Of a stretch of 64,000 nt of DNA, positions 58,438 through 64,000 are shown one piece after another (within the stretch, counting starts at the first letter, position 1; each line of letters starts with the position of its first letter). This DNA is from Panulirus ornatus (lineage: Eukaryota; Arthropoda; Malacostraca; Decapoda; Palinuridae): assembly GCF_036320965.1 (NCBI RefSeq), contig NC_092239.1, forward strand, positions 4,406,820 to 4,470,819, given 5' to 3'. The notes below the pieces were generated by a model. That model did not search any database. It was not told where the DNA came from and worked only from the letters and a program-made list of their open reading frames with translations. The position numbers and the translations under genes are program-made.

Positions 58438-58540
58438 ACTATTCGCCATTTCCCGCGTTAGCGAGGTAGCGCTAAGAACAGAGGACTGGGCCTTTTTTGG
58501 AATATCCTCAACTGGCCCCCTCTGTTCCTTCTTTTGGAAA
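58438..58540 (-). mobile_element. SINE-like repeat, 3' half with poly(A) junction
   Basis: The minus strand reads TTCCAAAAGAAGGAACAGAG through the centre to the tail CGCTACCTCGCTAACGCGGG, AAATGGCGAATAGT. Its 5' side is a T25 run on the minus strand (A25 at 58540-58564 on the plus strand), not (TA)n. Confidence 0.85.
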
Positions 58541-58769
58541 AAAAAAAAAAAAAAAAAAAAAAAACGTTAGTTATCGAGTGGAAATTGCACGACGGTATGC
58601 AAAGAAATGCATGCAGCTACAGACCATGCGAGTCTTTTCGATGCTATTTCTGTTACAGGAAGAGATCAGAAACACAGATTAGTCTGATAATAGTAGGGGT
58701 GTAAACAGATAAGTGAAAAAAAAAAACTGTGAACTTTATCTGTAAATCTTCATGCACGGACTTGAAGCA
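58541..58769. other. Poly(A) run then unremarkable DNA
   Basis: A25 up to 58564, then no recognisable feature before the minus-strand LINE remnant. Confidence 0.6.
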
Positions 58770-59300
58770 GATTAAATTTTGAGACTTTTTAAAGTATTAT
58801 TGATATGGGTCTAATACCCTAACTGTTTTTTAAAGTATCATTGGTATTGCTTTCTACCACCCTGACTAGTAAATCATTCCACGCGTTGTAAGAAAGACTA
58901 CTTCACCTAATCGAAGTAAGAATTTCGCCCACGAGTTGGCATCCAACACTACGAGTGAATTAAGACACATCTAACCTCATATACCTGTTTAGATCCCAGT
59001 TATCAAAGCCTTTGATTATCTTCAGTATCTGTGTATCAAATCACCTCTTAAGCTCCCTTTTTTTCTTCTTCTTCTACTTCTTCTTATCTAGATAACTTTA
59101 AGTCGTCTCATCGTCTCTGATGGTATCTGTTTCTCAGTTCGGGAATCATTTTGGTTGGCCGACGCTGTCTGTACTCTCTCCATTGCTTTCTTTCAAGTGG
59201 GTTGACCGAAACTGTACACAAAATATTGAAGGTGGAGACGCACCAGTAGCGTGAGGGTCATTTCCCTATGATTAAATTCCTGTTATGCAAAGTATGTCAT
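58770..59300 (-). mobile_element. Decayed LINE C-terminal region (Jockey/CR1-like)
   Basis: The minus strand gives VRLHLQYFVYSFGQPT, a stop, then KKAMERVQ (cf. VRPHLEY.VQFWSP..KK...LERVQ). A frameshifted QRRPTKMIPELRNRYHQRR follows (cf. QRRATKMIPELRNL.YE.RL). Next are LKIIKGFDNWDLNRYMRLDV (cf. YKI..G.D..D...F..), then AWNDLLVRVVES in place of WN.LP..VV.A. This is the standard order of a LINE C-terminus, broken by stops and frameshifts. It differs from the SEQFFER family at 8 and 31 kb, so a second lineage is likely. Confidence 0.75.
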
Positions 59301-62300
59301 TAAATTCCGCAAGTCAAACATTTTCTTCTTAATTTTTTTTCGTCTGTCATGCTGACAATTACTGCAAGATGTTGAAAGTTTTTTCAAACAGTATAATGTC
59401 GGTAATCAGTGGCATCAACCGTTCCTCCATAAACTACTTTATTCACAAGATCCTCATATGTGGCTAGAACTGGATTCAAAATGTTCATGTCGCTTGGAGA
59501 ATTCTCGACTAAGTATATATGGCGCGATCAAACAAACTTGTACTGGCCAAACCCAGAGCAAATAGTAAATGATTATCCTCACTCAAATACCGGTCAATAA
59601 TCGAAAATGTTCACTTTGAATTTCTGATAACTGATCTTTAAGTCTTTCGTCCACTCTTGACGGCCGTCAGTTATGTGGTGATGACAAGGCGTAAGGATGA
59701 GTGTTGGTCGGAGCAAATATGGTCGTAATCGTCCAACGATTTTAGTTTAACCTTTGAGCACAGAAGATACAATCCTTGTATTCGACGATGTCTTTTTTGA
59801 TTTCCGACTCTTAAAGGTCATGTCAAAGGTTACGTAGGCCATCATACCAATAGGTTACACATCGTCGTGTTAAAGGCTCCTACCGTTGTGCTTAAGAACC
59901 TTTGCTTAAGCATTCGTTACGTCGAGATATGCAAAAAAAAAAAAAAAAAAAAAAAAAAGGAAAAAAAGATTAAAAAACTCAGCGACATCATCATCCCAGT
60001 GAGTGAATTATGTACCCTCGTCATGGCTAACCTTATAATTAACATTATTCGCCTGAACTTCATTTCCTTCGTCAATATTTGCCAACGCCTGGACCACACA
60101 GGAACCATTTTTACAAGGGAAAATTTGTAGGAGAAATTTGTTTTTAGAAAATATAAAATCAAGATTGCAATTAGCAAAAAGCTCTTACCATTCGTAGACG
60201 CACATGACTGCCAACATATACATAAAAAAAAAAGTATATTCTGAAGAGCTCAACATGTACAAAAAGATTCTGCCGAGCTATCGGTCACCAAACTGATGAT
60301 TTGCTTGTCTCGTCGACATCTCTATTCCATAAATTGCACCAGGAAAGGAACGTGATATATAAAAAAATAACAATAAATCGTTAATGTAAAGGATTTATAA
60401 GATTACAAAACTCGATTTAAAACTGCCACTACTGGGCAGGCAATAATCATTCCCTGCAGGCAAGTCCCAAGCGAACTGGCAAGTCCCAAGCGAACTATCT
60501 CTATTTATATAAATAAAAGAATTGAACTCAAAAGAAAATGAATTTGGGAACTGGAAATTTAAAGACATAAAAGGTTAAGAAACAGAGGAACTTTAGAAAT
60601 CAAGAGATAGAAAGCGCTCGTTTAACCAAATTCCAACTGCCTGACTTCCCCCACTCCACACAACCGTCACCCCTGACATGCGCAGTAACTGCGCGAAGTT
60701 TACGACTGTTCGAATCGAGAGACCATACTGTAGTACTATCATAATCACCTGAAGAAGGTGTTCAAGTAATTTTTCCTTTCCTTTTTTCGATTAGCTGTTG
60801 TAATTTTACGCTTGAACCCTAAAATAAACAACTAACTAACCGTTTTAATCACCCACAAGCACCTCAGGGAGTAGCTGTGTGAGGAGGAGGGAAAGTGTCA
60901 GACTCCGGCCTGACGACCCTCCACTCCTCCTTTACCGTCCCAAAATAGCGGTGAGCTAGTGACTAATTAGCATTACGCAGAACTTAGCAATAAACAGGGC
61001 GATTTCCTGGGGCTTGGCGGACGAGGTAGTGTACAATTACCACCGCGTTTCCTTGGTGGCTCGACAACTGCCGTTATATTTACAAATACATGAAAATAGA
61101 AATACGGAATTTTGACTTGAATACATAGGAACAAAAGAAGAATCCCAAAACACGATGCAGAACTATTATTGAAATAAGCGGGGTTAAGTCGACAATAGAT
61201 ATTCACAAATCATATATCTATAAGAATCTTTGAGCTAAATTTTGAAATTCTATAGAAATTCCAAATCTACAACAAACAAAAATGTAGTACACGCATGCTT
61301 TAGTAAATCTATGAACAAAAATTTCATTCCCAGGCTGTCTAAATAAAATAATCCCTTCTCAAAATATGAGAGGATTTTATCGCCAGCTCCGTAAACCTAA
61401 TCGTTCAGTCTCATGACATTAAATATAATCCACTCCAAAATAGAAACAATATATATGTGCATGTGTTTAAGATGATCGAAGATAACATGCATTGTTAGTG
61501 TGCTTAAAATCTTAATTTTAATGGTGACACCCACTGTAGCTAAGCAAGCAAGTTTATGCTGAATAGATTTGGATTATAGTCGCTCACGACACCTACGTTA
61601 AGGTAAAATTTTCCTAAGTTCCGTTCATTTCTTTTCTCCGACGCGTTTCTCCTACTCTTACAATATTCTAACACCACATTTTTCCTCGAATTCAATGGCC
61701 AAACCAACACCATTTACTGTCAGAGGATAAGAAACAGCAATACAAATTACCTCCTACAGGTGCTGCTGTACTCTAGTAACTGCTAAAATTCCCCAGTCAT
61801 AATTATTTCTAATAGCCGCAACAAAGAAAACTTTATCTCTTACGATATGTAAACATATGCAAACTTCATTCTTCCTAAATGTAAATATTCTTATACCGAA
61901 GCGGCTTTTTCTTTTTGAGGTCTCCAGGTTAGCGTTCACCTTGATAAGACTTACTCCGGTTGTGGATCCGCCTGGCAGACAACACTAAACACGCTGCCTA
62001 ATTGGGGAAACATTAATTAAAATAATAATACATCCGCGACCAGTCAAGTAAACAAAAAAAAGCTAAGAATAAATACACTTTATAATGTATTTTAGTTACC
62101 TTAGCCTTTTTCTGCATGGGGGCATATATAGTCCCAGAACTACTATCTGTTGCCTGTCATGAAACAGATGTTCCGTTGAATGGGCTGGTCTGTTGTTATC
62201 ATGAAAGGCTGTCCCGTTGGAAGGTCTGACACGCACACATTTCCTGGGGGAATATGTATACTTGCTGGGAAGTCCACCAATTAGCAATGTGCAACCTTCA

Positions 62301-62486
62301 ACCTTCTGAGGATGGAAGACTTAAATTTCAAAAGCCGTGCCCTGTCAGCAGACACGAAAAACACGAGAATAATATTTGCAACCACAGTAGAGTTAATGTG
62401 GTGTTTTTCTGGCTATTACAGGACGAACGAAAAAGCATTCGTGTTAATACGGTACCATATGAAGCCTATCACAGTATCAGTCTTTT

Positions 62487-62489
<3 letters not shown>
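59301..62489. other. Long stretch without a recognisable gene
   Basis: Holds the ~21-bp dispersed unit near 59858-59900 (ACATCGTCGTGTTAAAGGCT, CCTACCGTTGTGCTTAAG), an A26 run at 59932-59958 and a 19-bp tandem duplication at 60459-60496. Otherwise AT-rich with no supported frame. Confidence 0.5.
60459..60496. repeat. 19-bp exact tandem duplication
   Basis: GGCAAGTCCCAAGCGAACT occurs twice head-to-tail without mismatch. Confidence 0.97.

Positions 62490-62559
<70 letters not shown>
62490..62559. repeat. (TA)n microsatellite
   Basis: About 35 TA units followed by T9. Confidence 0.98.
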
Positions 62560-62560
<1 letters not shown>

Positions 62561-62832
62561 TTTTTTTTTCCTTCATAACGTCTACTTCATTTAAAAATTG
62601 TTCCGCATCTTAGTAATCTGTAGTGGTCTTCCAAAAGCAGTCAGTCACATCTGGAAAGGCTGTATCATCATCGGTTGAGGAAATAATGCACAGTGCAGTC
62701 TCGTCAAAGCATTTCTCGTTTCAAAGAGGTTCATCCTATCCCTACTACTACCGACGACAGCGCAACCTTGAAGCTGCAGGAACCCCTGGGTCGTGGGATT
62801 ATTGCCCCAAGACCCCTTCGTGAAAAGGATCC

Positions 62833-62952
62833 TGGGGTTGCATACTACTACTAGGGTTGTATACTACTAATACTACGGTTGTATACTACTACTTCTACCA
62901 CTACTACGGTTGTATACTACTACTACTACTACTACTACTAATAATAATAATG

Positions 62953-62989
<37 letters not shown>

Positions 62990-62990
62990 A
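62833..62990. repeat. GGTTGTATACTACTACT array into (ACT)n-(AAT)n
   Basis: GGGTTGCATACTACTACT, GGGTTGTATACTACTAAT, CGGTTGTATACTACTACT and CGGTTGTATACTACTACT follow one another. The last expands into (ACT)8 and (AAT)n with one TGA interruption. Confidence 0.9.
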
Positions 62991-64000
62991 AATAAAATCC
63001 TTGAAAGAGGATTTCCAGCTGGACTGGTAGTTCATTAATATAAATATTTTGCTGTTTTTTAAAAGCTGTACAAGTTCATTCAATTTGTTTTGGTAGCCTT
63101 GGCCTGTCTGCTATAAATCAAAATAATATACGAGGCATTAAGTGTTAAATATGAAAAACTTAATCATTAGGCCATTCAGATGCCCGTGTCGTCTCAGCTA
63201 TAATAATAATAATAATAATAATAATAATTTCTTTTCTTTATTATCAACTTAATATGTCGCTATCATGACTGTAGCGACATTATACATTTAGCTTCTACCA
63301 ATTAGCAAAATTTAAACTCCGTTTTTTTCTTCTCTTAACTGCTATTCATCATTAGGCGGTGACTACACGACTTCATGTCGTACCCATTCTTCATTACATT
63401 AGTCAAAGTTACTCTACCGTAATAATCGAGGCGAATTTCAAAATGATTACCTTAGACTTGTTACATGTGATGAAATCTTAATGAGGAATTAAATTACCAT
63501 TCATCTCCAGCATGTGGTTCATTATATTACAAAGTGGAGTCTAAGCTAAGCCTTCAACTCGTGGAGAACCTAAAACTAAACCCTTAACTTGTGAGACTCG
63601 AACACACAACATGCGAGCAAGCGCTCCGCAGTAGAACAATGGATGCCATCACATCCTCAGCACAGAAGCAGCTATCTAATATGAGGAATGGCTTTGCGGT
63701 CAATATGAACTTCATGAGGTCCAAGAAACATAGTCAAACAATGAGGGAAAAATATACAATAGATTGTTCCCAAATTTCTTACCGAAAACAAGTACAAGTG
63801 CTTGTGGCACAGTATCACATAAACGACGGAAATGAAAGGCTAGGTACCTTCTATCACAAATTCTTTACAAAAATAATCTTATTTGAGATTTACTATTTGA
63901 TATATAAATATATATATATCATGTGTATGGATGATTACTTCGTGTGATGGGGTTTTACAATCGTGCTGCACGTCTCAACATTATTAGCAAATGTATCATG
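62991..64000. other. AT-rich, no recognisable gene
   Basis: (AAT)n lies at 63200-63228. The 118-codon frame at 63591-63947 starts inside a B-box-like context (TGTTCGAGTC on the minus strand near 63595-63604), ends in poly-(Ile-Tyr) and suggests no family. Confidence 0.5.

Overview
The window looks like non-coding, repeat-dominated DNA from a large invertebrate genome, most likely a decapod crustacean. That is inferred from three things: very dense long (TA)n, (CT)n and (GT)n tracts, a short interspersed repeat (SINE) present in at least eleven copies, and many decayed non-LTR retrotransposon (LINE) fragments. No cellular protein-coding gene, rRNA or convincing functional tRNA gene could be supported. 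Bacterial features (operons, ribosome binding sites, CRISPR) do not apply.

The one long intact reading frame is at 46853-48193 (+). It is 446 codons of LINE reverse transcriptase with all core motifs (FMDLEKAYDR, QGCVMSP, FADD). It has no endonuclease part and ends in a GC-rich 3' tail, poly(A) and (TA)n. Older LINE pieces full of stops and frameshifts lie at about 7.95-8.42 (-), 10.38-10.60 (+), 31.40-31.92 (-), 34.69-34.87 (+), 38.99-40.70 (+), 41.29-41.85 (+), 45.31-45.79 (+) and 58.77-59.30 kb (-). They resemble the Jockey/CR1 type. At least three (8.1, 31.7, 40.5 kb) share a signature, SEQFFER or SSQFFER, and appear to be one family.

A SINE-like repeat of about 230 bp occurs at 1.4, 4.7, 7.7, 17.4, 19.0, 19.3, 43.4, 46.1, 46.4, 56.4 and 58.5 kb on both strands, nearly always beside (TA)n. 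Its last 45-55 bp, around GCTACCTCGCTAACGCGG, match the 3' tail of the intact LINE and a second LINE-type tail at 7.9 kb. This is the arrangement expected of a SINE mobilised by a partner LINE. SINEs are also nested in each other's (TA)n tails. Several unrelated tRNA-like short repeats (4.9, 5.1, 19.15, 43.6, 46.65 kb) also end in (TA)n, (TG)n or (AC)n.

There are several minisatellites: 46 bp (0.25 kb), about 41 bp (10.1 kb), 32 bp (28.9 kb, with a single copy of the unit at 45.14 kb), 28 bp (30.6 kb), about 32 bp degenerate (44.6 kb) and 38 bp (55.4 kb). A unit of about 21 bp is scattered at seven loci. Perfect or near-perfect hairpins lie at 7.36, 9.29 and 33.63-33.73 kb. Weak promoter or first-exon candidates lie near 15.6-16.0 (-), 25.94 (-) and 51.2-51.96 kb (+). 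Most of the remaining sequence shows no recognisable feature. All functional calls were made by eye.
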